From Prevotella sp. E2-28 (GTDB taxonomy: Bacteria; Bacteroidota; Bacteroidia; Bacteroidales; Bacteroidaceae): 64,000 nt of DNA. Both the position numbers and the translations under genes were made by a program. This document shows positions 25,325 through 32,982 of this stretch, in pieces (the first letter of the stretch is position 1; each line of letters begins with the position of its first letter). The stretch is from assembly GCF_022024055.1 (NCBI RefSeq), contig NZ_CP091788.1, positions 620,001 to 684,000 on the forward strand, in the 5' to 3' direction. The notes under the pieces are model-generated. The model saw only the letters and a program-made list of their open reading frames with translations, did no database searches and was not told the origin of the DNA.

Positions 25325-27073
25325 TTACCAGCTTCCGCAGTTTTGCGTGTAGTGTCCGTTAGAAGCTGCTATCTGTTCGAATGGAACAGGCAGGTATTCA
25401 TTTTTATTGGCAGTAAATGAAGAGCCTTTCAGGAAGTTCATCGTAGCACTCTCGTCTGTATAGAACTTGTTGATAACAGTAGCGGCATCGCCCCAGCGTA
25501 CGAGGTCAAAGAAACGCTCACACTCCATTGCCAACTCCAGACGGCGTTCCATCTTTACAATCTTCATAGTCTGATCCTTGTCGTAAGAACCATTATACTT
25601 ACCTACGGCATAGTGTACGCCATACTTGTTGGGGTAGCCCGAAACGATGCTGTTGCTCATCATGCCGATAGCACGCTGACGTACTTGGTTCACCAATGTG
25701 ATGGCCTCTGTAGTGTTATTCAACTGAGCCTGAGCCTCAGCACGCATCAGCAGTACATCAGCATAGCGCAGCACCACGCGGTTCATTGACGAAGCCCATT
25801 GGTTGTCACAGTTGAAGAGATACATATTGGTGAGATCGGGATCAACATTCTGTTTCAGAGACACAAAATAGCCATAGTCGCCACCAGAACGGCTCCACGT
25901 ATTACTCTCGCTCATCATGTAGGCGGTGTTGAACATATAAGGAGTTCCTGGCACACCAACGGTGACAAAGAGTCGGGGGTCAACAGTTTCGGCAGAACCA
26001 ACGGTATAGTCAACCGAAGCGAAATTATCAAGTATGGGCAGACCATCGCTGTTGGTACGATAGGCATCAACCAGATTATGTGAAGGCTTGTAGAAGTCGC
26101 AACCAGAGTCGTGCACCTTTGGAATACAAGGCACAATCAGACGATTAGAGAAGTTCACGTTACCATATTCCGTACCGTCGTTGCGCGAGTACTGGATAGC
26201 CCAGATGCTCTCCTTGCCGTTCTCGTACTGCTCCTCAGGACGGAACAGGTTATGCAGGTCGGTCTCCAAACCGTAGCCAGCAGCGGTATAGATAGCAGGA
26301 GTGGTATATTCAACCACTTTTTTCAGATCATCCTCGTTAATGCTGGTCACCTCGTTGGTGTTGGCATCGTCTTGATGATAAGCCTTATAAAGATATACTT
26401 TAGCCAGGAATGCGGCGGCGGCAGCCTTGGTGGGACGCCCCTTTTCTGTCTGCGTCACAGGTAGCACGGCATAAGCATCCTCTAGATCGTTGATAATCTG
26501 CTGCCAGCCCTCATCATTGGTGTACTCGGTGTTCGAGAGGTTGTTGTAGTCTTCCTCCTGCATATTAGGCTTATTAACAAAAGGAATCTTCTTGAACAAG
26601 CGCTTCAACTGGAAATGTCCGTAAGCACGAAGGAATTTCATCTCAGCTGTGCGCTGCTGAATCTTGGTGTTGCTCTGGTCGGCTGTCTGCAGCATATCCA
26701 AAGAGAGGGATACACGCGACAGGTAGTTATATAGCTTCCCCCAGATAGAAGCGAAAGGCCAATCAGTCGTGTTGATACCTACTTCCTTCTCCAAATTGTG
26801 GAACGGACCGCCATCGCTGGCATCAGCACCGCCTACGTAAGCATCGTCAGAGCGTGTGTCGTAGTTCCACAAAGAGAACGATGCATTCATGTCCTCGATA
26901 GATACCAGACCTGCGTATGCAGAAATAATCACATTGTCAATATACTTGGCATCCTTGACTTCGTCCTGTGTCAGCGTAGCCTGAGGCACCTGCTCCTCCA
27001 AGAAATCAGAGCAAGAGGTGAAGCCAAAGCCTATCAGACCAGCACAGATTATATTGAATATCTTAGTTTTCAT
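25325..27073 (-). CDS. susD: SusD-like fructan-binding lipoprotein
   Basis: Surface lipoprotein that forms the lid of the SusC/SusD importer and binds the glycan. The lipobox is GFTSCSDFLEE (Cys about residue 21), the classic SusD start. Helical repeat regions are visible, such as RTAEMKFLRAYGHFQLKRLF near residue 140 and RYADVLLMRAEAQAQLNN near residue 435. The C terminus has ERFFDLVRWGD and EYLPVPFEQI, conserved in the family. The length of 582 residues is normal. It is read after susC through a 36-base gap filled by heptamers. Confidence 0.94.
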   Translation of the reverse strand: MKTKIFNIICAGLIGFGFTSCSDFLEEQVPQATLTQDEVKDAKYIDNVIISAYAGLVSIEDMNASFSLWNYDTRSDDAYVGGADASDGGPFHNLEKEVGINTTDWPFASIWGKLYNYLSRVSLSLDMLQTADQSNTKIQQRTAEMKFLRAYGHFQLKRLFKKIPFVNKPNMQEEDYNNLSNTEYTNDEGWQQIINDLEDAYAVLPVTQTEKGRPTKAAAAAFLAKVYLYKAYHQDDANTNEVTSINEDDLKKVVEYTTPAIYTAAGYGLETDLHNLFRPEEQYENGKESIWAIQYSRNDGTEYGNVNFSNRLIVPCIPKVHDSGCDFYKPSHNLVDAYRTNSDGLPILDNFASVDYTVGSAETVDPRLFVTVGVPGTPYMFNTAYMMSESNTWSRSGGDYGYFVSLKQNVDPDLTNMYLFNCDNQWASSMNRVVLRYADVLLMRAEAQAQLNNTTEAITLVNQVRQRAIGMMSNSIVSGYPNKYGVHYAVGKYNGSYDKDQTMKIVKMERRLELAMECERFFDLVRWGDAATVINKFYTDESATMNFLKGSSFTANKNEYLPVPFEQIAASNGHYTQNCGSW

Positions 27074-27081
27074 AACTTTCT

Positions 27082-27109
27082 TTCTTAATTCTTAATTATT
27101 AACTCTTAA
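27082..27109. repeat. Four heptamers between susD and susC
   Basis: TTCTTAA, TTCTTAA, TTATTAA, CTCTTAA run without gaps and abut the susC stop codon at 27110-27112. Confidence 0.75.
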
Positions 27110-30100
27110 TTAGAACGACACGTTCAATCCGAATGTCATGTTCAGAGGAATAGGATAGCCGAATCCGGGGTTCTCGGGGTCGGCACCAGAGAACTTACTG
27201 CTCTTCAGGGTCAAAAGGTTCTGTGCAGAAGCATAGAGGCGGATGCGCTCCATGTGCAGTTTCTTAGAGAAGGCTTTTGGTACGTTGTAGCCCAACTGGA
27301 TAGTACGCAGTTTAACGAAAGAGCCATTCTCTATATAGTAAGAAGAAACACGGCCCTCATTGTTCGTATCACTTGTGGTGAGGGCAGGGATATCACTTCC
27401 AGAATTGGCGGGAGTCCAAGCATCGAGCACACGTACACCTTTATTCAGATAAGGCACGTTGATATTGGTGTTAGCCCAGAAGTCGGTCTGTGACTTATAG
27501 CCTCGGCAGTCAACGTCCACACCCTGAACACCTTGCCAGAACATCGTGAAGTCAAAGTCTTTATACTCCAGATAGACGTTCAGGCCCCATGTGAAGTCGG
27601 GTGTCGGGTCGTAAATCCAGTCCTGATCGGCCTCTGTAATCTTACCATCACCGTTCAGATCCTTATAGCGGATGCGGCCAAGACCAGCACCTTCCTGTAC
27701 GGCGTGGTTGTCAATCTCTTCCTGACTCTTGAATATGCCGTCAGCTATATAGCCCACCTGAGCACCCATAGGGTGACCAATGACGCTCTTTACACCATTA
27801 CCACCGAACTTTCCGTTGGCAGCCACCGTTGCAGGCAGTTTTGTAATCTCGTTGGTATAGCGGCTGATATTTCCATTGATATCCCATGAGAAACCGTTGG
27901 ACAGCTTATGGCGATAGCCTACTGACAGTTCCCAACCGATGTTTTTCATCTCACCGGCATTAATCCACTGTGAAGCACCCTCACCCATAGCACCAATACC
28001 TTCCATTGGCAGCAGGATGTCGCTGGTCAACTTATGGAACCAGTCGAAGCCACCGTAGATCTCGTTGCCGAGCAGGGCGAAGTCGATACCAATATTATGC
28101 TGGGTGGTTGTCTCCCATTTGATATCCTCATTGCCACGCTGTGTACGTACATAGCCGTTATCTAGGGCATAACCACCGTTGTTGCCGGCAATATCATAAG
28201 AAGTTCCTGCCTGTCCGCTTCCCCAGAGGCCTGTAGTAACCACAGCCTTGTAGAGTGTATAGCGGGCGGTATTCGAGATTTCCTGGTTACCGGTCTGTCC
28301 CCAAGAATAGCGCAACTTCAGGTTATCCAGGAAGTTGATGCCTTTCATGAATTTCTCTTCACTGATTCTCCAACCTGCACTGGCAGATGGGAAGATACCA
28401 TACTGGTTATTCTTACCGAAACGGCTTGAACCATCACGACGCATGGTCAGCGAAGCCAGATACTTATCGGCATAGGTATAGTTCACCTTTCCAAAGAATG
28501 ATACCAGTGAGAAACCATCACCTGAACCTTCTGCCAACTGACGACCAGAACCTGCCGATGGCCACATATAATCCGTATTGAGAATACTCATTTCGTAGCG
28601 CTTGGCACTGTTCCAGTTGTAATCCTGACGGTTTACCTCCATACCAATCATGGCATCACCACGATGCTTGCCAATTTCCAGATTGTAGGTGACAATGGCG
28701 TTCCACATCCAGCGCATCCAGTGCTCCTGTTTGCTCTCAGCAGCTGTCTCAGTACGCATCACCTTACCGTTTGCAATAGGATAAGTGAAGAAGCGCTGCT
28801 GTTTCTGACTGTAGTCCATACCCAACGTGGTGCGAATCATGAAGTCTTTAAACGGTGTGATACTCAAATGTATGTCACCAAATGAACGCCACTGGGTGTA
28901 TTCGTTATCCTTATTATTATAGAGCAGGCTCAGTGGGTTCTCACGCTCAGAATAAGCACCGAGAGCCTGAGCGAACTCACCATTCTCAGCATAGATGGGA
29001 AAGTTGGGGTTAAACTCCAAGGCGTTCTCCAGAATACCGCCAGGGGCATCAGTTCCCTTGGTACGGTTCATCGTAAAGTTCTCACCTATTGTTACCAGTC
29101 CGTCAATCAACTTATAATCGCTATTGGCACGGGCTGACAAACGACTGAACTGACTATCCTTGATAGTACCCTTGTTTTCGTAATAGCCCACTGAGAAGAA
29201 CGAATTGCCCCGCTTAGAGCCATTGCTTATTGAGAGGTTATATTGCTGTACAATACCTGTACGGGTAATTTCATTAAACCAATCGGTATCACCCGTACGA
29301 ACAGTTGCGTTCTCGTCGAGATACATGTTCATTGACAACTTGTTCAGCACGGGGTTGCCGTTTTTGTCGTAGCTCCAATCAAAGTTGTAGCCCAGATTAT
29401 TGTTATTGGGATTGAGACCGTCATTAACAGAAGCCTGCCAGAAAGCACGTCCCCACTCACTGGCATTCATCGTCTCAATCTTATTTGTATAAAAAGAAGC
29501 AGCAACACTGGCGTCAAAGTTCACCTTAACGGCACCTTCCTTACCCTTTTTCGTAGTGATGATAATCACACCATTGGCAGCACGGCTACCATAGATAGAA
29601 GCTGAGGCGGCATCTTTCAACACCTGAATTGATTCAATATCGTTGCCGTTCAACTCATGCATACCAGCCTTCGTGGGTACACCGTCAATGATATACAAAG
29701 GATCATTGTCGTTCAGTGTGCCGATACCACGAATGCGAACACTGGCAGCACCAGAGGGATTACCATCGGCAGCGATATTCATGCCTGGCACACGACCCTG
29801 CATAGCCTTGATGGGGTTGTTCTCGTTTTGCTTGGCGAGGTCGGCAGGGCTCACCGTCGAGATGGCACCTGTTAAGTCGGCCTTACGCTGAGTGGTATAA
29901 CCCGTTACAACTACTTCATTCAACAGAAGTTCGTCCTGCTTCAGTTGAATTTTCATACCATTGGCAGCTTCGGCCTCAATGGGGTCGTAACCAATGTAAG
30001 TGACAACGAGCATCGTGCCGGCCTTAACCTTCAGTTTGAAATTACCATCGATGTCAGTAACCGTTCCATTCGATGTGTCTTTCTCCTTTACGGTAGCACC

Positions 30101-30217
30101 GATTACGCCTTCGCCAGTCTCATCGACTACCGAACCCGTAATCTCTGTTTGTGCGTACATTAAAGTACTCACAAGAATGAGCAACGTGCTCATTAGGATT
30201 CTCCTTAGTTCTTTCAT
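27110..30217 (-). CDS. susC: SusC-like TonB-dependent fructan transporter
   Basis: Outer-membrane TonB-dependent transporter of the fructan locus, about 1035 residues. Domain order is signal peptide ending LMYAQ, a carboxypeptidase-D-like domain (TEITGSVVDETGEGVIGATV), a TonB-box region (LLLNEVVVTGYTTQRKADLT), the plug with VRIRGIGTLNDNDPLYIIDG, and the beta-barrel, which ends in phenylalanine (GLNVSF). ATG 30217 is chosen because it gives MKELRRILMSTLLIL. The 16 codons upstream are polar and close to the promoter. It is the first gene of the SusC-SusD-DUF4960-GH32 run. A -7 box and the operator at 30301-30358 lie upstream. Confidence 0.95.
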   Translation of the reverse strand: MKELRRILMSTLLILVSTLMYAQTEITGSVVDETGEGVIGATVKEKDTSNGTVTDIDGNFKLKVKAGTMLVVTYIGYDPIEAEAANGMKIQLKQDELLLNEVVVTGYTTQRKADLTGAISTVSPADLAKQNENNPIKAMQGRVPGMNIAADGNPSGAASVRIRGIGTLNDNDPLYIIDGVPTKAGMHELNGNDIESIQVLKDAASASIYGSRAANGVIIITTKKGKEGAVKVNFDASVAASFYTNKIETMNASEWGRAFWQASVNDGLNPNNNNLGYNFDWSYDKNGNPVLNKLSMNMYLDENATVRTGDTDWFNEITRTGIVQQYNLSISNGSKRGNSFFSVGYYENKGTIKDSQFSRLSARANSDYKLIDGLVTIGENFTMNRTKGTDAPGGILENALEFNPNFPIYAENGEFAQALGAYSERENPLSLLYNNKDNEYTQWRSFGDIHLSITPFKDFMIRTTLGMDYSQKQQRFFTYPIANGKVMRTETAAESKQEHWMRWMWNAIVTYNLEIGKHRGDAMIGMEVNRQDYNWNSAKRYEMSILNTDYMWPSAGSGRQLAEGSGDGFSLVSFFGKVNYTYADKYLASLTMRRDGSSRFGKNNQYGIFPSASAGWRISEEKFMKGINFLDNLKLRYSWGQTGNQEISNTARYTLYKAVVTTGLWGSGQAGTSYDIAGNNGGYALDNGYVRTQRGNEDIKWETTTQHNIGIDFALLGNEIYGGFDWFHKLTSDILLPMEGIGAMGEGASQWINAGEMKNIGWELSVGYRHKLSNGFSWDINGNISRYTNEITKLPATVAANGKFGGNGVKSVIGHPMGAQVGYIADGIFKSQEEIDNHAVQEGAGLGRIRYKDLNGDGKITEADQDWIYDPTPDFTWGLNVYLEYKDFDFTMFWQGVQGVDVDCRGYKSQTDFWANTNINVPYLNKGVRVLDAWTPANSGSDIPALTTSDTNNEGRVSSYYIENGSFVKLRTIQLGYNVPKAFSKKLHMERIRLYASAQNLLTLKSSKFSGADPENPGFGYPIPLNMTFGLNVSF

Positions 30218-30262
30218 CTGCGTTTTGTTTTGATTAGTACTAAATGTTTCAGATTTCTGACG

Positions 30263-30270
30263 CAAAACTA
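30263..30270 (-). promoter_or_regulatory. -7 element of susC promoter (fructan)
   Basis: TAGTTTTG on the minus strand lies 45 bases before the susC ATG. There is no consensus -33, consistent with activator control from the adjacent operator. Confidence 0.6.
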
Positions 30271-30300
30271 CTAACTAATATCTCTTATATATAAAAGAAA

Positions 30301-30358
30301 TCGTTCATACCATCCAAAATATGTTGCATTGTAACATTTTTGTGATGGAATGAACGAT
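30301..30358. promoter_or_regulatory. Fructan operator, site 3
   Basis: Outer arms TCGTTCAT (30301-30308) and ATGAACGA (30350-30357), with the conserved CATTGTAACA at 30327-30336. CATTG begins 57 bases upstream of the -7 box, exactly as at sites 1 and 2. The right part ATGAACGATTATT equals site 2. Confidence 0.7.
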
Positions 30359-30384
30359 TATTACTATTTATTCAAAAATTATTA

Positions 30385-31917
30385 TTAAGATGAACGCAAC
30401 TCACCTGGTACTTTTCCATATTCATCCTTGAAACATTTGGTAAAGTAACTAGGTGAAGTGAAACCAACGGCATAAGCTACCTCACTTACACTCTTGTCGG
30501 TAGTAAGCAGCATCTGGTAGGCTTTTTTCAGGCGGGCAGTGCGTAGCAGTTCCACAGGGGAGGCATCAGTAATAGATTTCACCTTGCGATAGAGCTGCAC
30601 ACGACTGAGGTTCATATCAGCGGCCAGATCTTCCACACTGACATCGCTATCATCGAGACGTGCTTCAACAACCTCCTTAAAGCGAGTAATAAAGAGGGAG
30701 GTCGCAGCAGGATCATCATGTTCTTCCTGTTCCTGATTACTATCGGACGTTTCCTCCTGCATGACAGCTGTCTCCTGATTAACGGAGGGCACTAAAGGCT
30801 TCATGTCCCACAAGGTGTTTACCACACGCTCCTTTTGAAGAGTTATCCTTCTCAGATGATAGAGATAGAACAAGACTATAATCACGATGAGAAGAACGAC
30901 TACACCAATGGCCAACCAACTGACTACGCGCTGAGTATCGAGTTCATGAAGATAGCCATCGGCCTTCCTGTGCAATTGGTCCAAATGAGCCGACTGACGC
31001 ATGATTTCCTCGCTCTCCATCAGTAGCACCTTGGCATTATCACGAGTAACGAGAGCTGACATCATCATGGTTTCCTTTTCATAAGGCTTGCCTTCAAGTA
31101 TTCTAATGGCCAAATCGATAATCTGGTCACCATGAGTGGGATAAATATATGAGGCATCAAGTAGCGAATCACGTACTAACTGGATGCCGCCATTTTCACC
31201 AGGCAGACCATCGATGCCGCAGTATTTTATTGTGGATGTCCCTAAAGCTATGCGGGCACCCATTGCCATTCGGTCATTTTGACCAAAGACGAAATCGATA
31301 TTGTTCAAGTCACCCTGATAGTCTTTCACGGCCTTGACGGCGCTTTCCTCCGTCCAGTCGCCTTGAAGCGTAGCCACAACTTCTATATTGGGGAAGTTCT
31401 TTAAGGCATCAGCAAAGCCATTATGGCGCTCAATGGCAGGTGACGAGCCTTCAAGTCCCATGATTTCCACGACACGTCCTTTTCCATGTAGTTGTGAGGC
31501 GATGTATTCACCCATCAAACGGCCCATCTCGTAGTTATCGGCAGAGATGAAGGCGGTGAACTTCTGTGAATTGGTCTTGCGCTCGAACACAATGACGGGA
31601 ATGCCCTTGTCGAAGGCACGGTCGATGGCAGGAGAAATTGTCGCCACCTGATTAGGTGCAACAATCAGAAGGTCAATACCCGTAGCCACGAGACTGTCTA
31701 TCTGCTGAACCTGTCGCTCGTCACTATCATAAGCGGCAGCAAATCGCAGTTCCACATCACCTTGTAAGTAGGCACCCATCCTTAGTTCCGCATTCTGCTT
31801 CTCCCGCCAGATGTCTTCTGAACATTGCGACACTCCTATCTTATGCCGCTTCCCACTTTGCGAGCAGGAAGTCAAAACAACCAATATTATAATAACGCAC
31901 AAATTCAGTTTCTGCAT
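30385..31917 (-). CDS. Membrane sensor-AraC regulator of fructan locus, kinase-less
   Basis: A 510-residue one-protein sensor and DNA-binding regulator. An N-terminal signal with a cysteine in VVLTSCSQS (about residue 18) is followed by a type-1 periplasmic sugar-binding domain (about 25-300), with FDKGIPVIVFERK and FVFGQNDRMAMGARIALG as in LacI/RbsB proteins. One membrane helix follows (VVSWLAIGVVVLLIVIIVLF, about 330-352), then an acidic linker and an AraC-type HTH (about 410-508; DLAADMNLSRVQLYRKVKS, EVAYAVGFTSPSYFTKCF). In B. thetaiotaomicron the fructan sensor BT1754 joins the same kind of sensor to histidine kinase, receiver and AraC domains. Here kinase and receiver are missing and the linker is far too short to hide them. 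It probably senses fructose and activates the locus. Confidence 0.88.
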   Translation of the reverse strand: MQKLNLCVIIILVVLTSCSQSGKRHKIGVSQCSEDIWREKQNAELRMGAYLQGDVELRFAAAYDSDERQVQQIDSLVATGIDLLIVAPNQVATISPAIDRAFDKGIPVIVFERKTNSQKFTAFISADNYEMGRLMGEYIASQLHGKGRVVEIMGLEGSSPAIERHNGFADALKNFPNIEVVATLQGDWTEESAVKAVKDYQGDLNNIDFVFGQNDRMAMGARIALGTSTIKYCGIDGLPGENGGIQLVRDSLLDASYIYPTHGDQIIDLAIRILEGKPYEKETMMMSALVTRDNAKVLLMESEEIMRQSAHLDQLHRKADGYLHELDTQRVVSWLAIGVVVLLIVIIVLFYLYHLRRITLQKERVVNTLWDMKPLVPSVNQETAVMQEETSDSNQEQEEHDDPAATSLFITRFKEVVEARLDDSDVSVEDLAADMNLSRVQLYRKVKSITDASPVELLRTARLKKAYQMLLTTDKSVSEVAYAVGFTSPSYFTKCFKDEYGKVPGELRSS

Positions 31918-31938
31918 AACACATCAATTTTTCGGCTA

Positions 31939-31946
31939 CAAAAGTA
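31939..31946 (-). promoter_or_regulatory. -7 element of the fructan regulator gene
   Basis: TACTTTTG on the minus strand ends 21 bases before the ATG at 31917. Upstream is a pyrimidine-rich run on the + strand, and I see no -33 match. Confidence 0.5.
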
Positions 31947-32100
31947 CTTCTTTTTTTCTTTTTTTTGCTCTTTTTTGGGAAAAAGTGAAATAATAATGCA
32001 ATAATTTATTCTCAAAAGCATACAATATTAAGAAAAACGCCATAGCAAAGGTTTATTAAGGTTTAACCTATCAGAAAGGCATTAGAAAAATGAATATTAA

Positions 32101-32132
32101 TTTGGTAGAGTCCCTTTTTTGTTATACCTTTG
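32101..32132 (+). promoter_or_regulatory. Consensus promoter in intergenic region
   Basis: TTTG (32101-32104), a 20-base spacer and TACCTTTG (32125-32132) on the + strand. The predicted start falls at the first bases of the hairpin at 32135. No gene on the + strand follows. Confidence 0.75.
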
Positions 32133-32134
32133 CA

Positions 32135-32290
32135 CCCGACAAGAGCCATTTAGACAGGCTGGTGGCTCATTGTCGGGTGTTCTTCGACAAGCGAAGCGGC
32201 AAAGCCGAGCGCATTGATACAGTTTATAGAGAATGTGGAATTGAGAACGGTCTCCAAATCGTAACCTTGTTTTTCCTCAATTCCCCAGAC
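32135..32290 (+). ncRNA. Candidate structured RNA with own promoter
   Basis: Immediately after a consensus promoter come four successive hairpins: CCCGACAA-GAGCCA paired with TGGCTC-A-TTGTCGGG (32135-32177, 14 bp with one bulged A), CTTCG/CGAAG (32182-32196), CGGC/GCCG (32197-32207), and GGAATTGAG/CTCAATTCC (32237-32284, 9 bp, 30-base loop). No plausible protein is encoded. Its size of about 150-190 bases would fit a 6S-like or other regulatory RNA of Bacteroidetes, but I cannot match it to a named family. The 3' end is uncertain, as there is no clear terminator before the dispersed repeat. Confidence 0.5.
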
Positions 32291-32322
32291 TGCCTTTATT
32301 TAAAGAAATCCAGCAAATTCTT

Positions 32323-32446
32323 ACAAAGTTACGAAAAAACGAAGGAAAAGCCAAATTTATTTGAGCTTTTCTGAGTGCTAGTAACTTCGGCGAAGCCAAA
32401 GTTACGAAAAGTCGAGTAAAATGCAAAAGGAAAACTTGTTTTTCTT
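32323..32446. repeat. Dispersed 124-bp repeat, copy B
   Basis: Second copy of the block at 16171-16294, in the same orientation, with three differences. Both internal minus-strand promoter pairs are preserved. Here no minus-strand gene lies close downstream: they would read back across the RNA candidate toward the fructan regulator. Confidence 0.9.
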
Positions 32447-32482
32447 TTCATTTCCGAGCGCAAAGGACTCAAAATCAAAGTA

Positions 32483-32578
32483 CAACTTGGGAAGTTGCGC
32501 ATCACAACTACGGCAGTTGCGATGCGTAAGTATATGAGTTACGAGTGTTAAGTCATATACTTAGGAAAATAAGTCCTA
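32483..32578. repeat. Cluster of hairpins, left group
   Basis: CAACTT-GGG-AAGTTG (32483-32497) overlaps a longer hairpin, 32495-32529, with inner stem CAACT/AGTTG and outer TTGCGCATC/GATGCGTAA. Next are perfect 10-bp arms AAGTATATGA (32528-32537) and TCATATACTT (32553-32562), then TAGGA/TCCTA (32562-32578). No coding frame is convincing here. Confidence 0.65.
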
Positions 32579-32767
32579 TAGTTAGAAGCGTAAAGTGGCA
32601 CTTTGTGATTATGGAGCTGCCTGTTCGTGACCTTCGAACTGCCGGTTCGTCGGTCTTCCGCTCCGTCCTCGTCATCCTTGAGCGGCGTGTTCGTACAGTT
32701 TTTGGAAAGACCCACCCCAATTTTTCTGAAATGCCTTTGTATAAAGGGAGTGCGGAAAATAAACACT

Positions 32768-32839
32768 CCCCCCAACACTAACCCCAAGACCCCCCCCAAC
32801 AGTAACCCTAAGACCCACCCTAGGAGGTTTGGGGTTAGT
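32768..32839. repeat. C/G-tract repeat block with G-quadruplex potential
   Basis: A 24-base unit of the form CAACACTAACCCCAAGAC occurs at 32773 and 32797, separated by runs of 6-9 C. An inverted partner TTGGGGTTAGT at 32829-32839 pairs with ACTAACCCCAA at 32777-32787. The minus strand has six or more runs of at least three G within 70 bases. Confidence 0.7.
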
Positions 32840-32857
32840 CTTGACACAAATACAGCA

Positions 32858-32894
32858 GTTACGCACCACAACTACGGGAGTTGTGACGCGTAAC
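32858..32894. repeat. Hairpin, right group
   Basis: GTTACGC-AC-CACAACT, loop ACGGG, then AGTTGTG-AC-GCGTAAC. Two 7-bp stems are separated by a symmetric AC/AC internal loop. The centre ACAACTACGGGAGTTG is nearly the same as in the hairpin at 32495-32529. Confidence 0.75.
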
Positions 32895-32918
32895 TATGAT
32901 GTTTATATAACAAAATGA

Positions 32919-32942
32919 GGATGTGCCAATTTTGACACACCC
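32919..32942 (-). terminator. Probable terminator of the beta-glucan operon
   Basis: On the minus strand an 11-position stem with two mismatches (GGGTGTGTCAA with TTGGCACATCC) is followed by TCATTTTGTTATAT. It lies about 40 bases after the stop codon of the last gene. Confidence 0.55.
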
Positions 32943-32982
32943 CCAAGCTAGTGTTTTTATTGAAGATAAAGCGATGCGACAA

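Noticed and set aside
19222..27109. CRISPR-like arrays
   Set aside because: The repeats are 7-8 bases in direct tandem without spacers and there are no cas genes.
30385..31917. Decayed hybrid two-component system
   Set aside because: The reading frame is intact from signal peptide to HTH, and the linker has no partial kinase or receiver motif. The other PUL regulator has the same layout, so decay is less likely than design.
32548..32871. Open frames on both strands through the C/G-rich block, up to about 107 codons, one with a hydrophobic Leu/Gly-rich stretch
   Set aside because: The sequence is produced by the 24-base C/G repeats and hairpins. It has no ribosome site, no promoter and no resemblance to a protein family.
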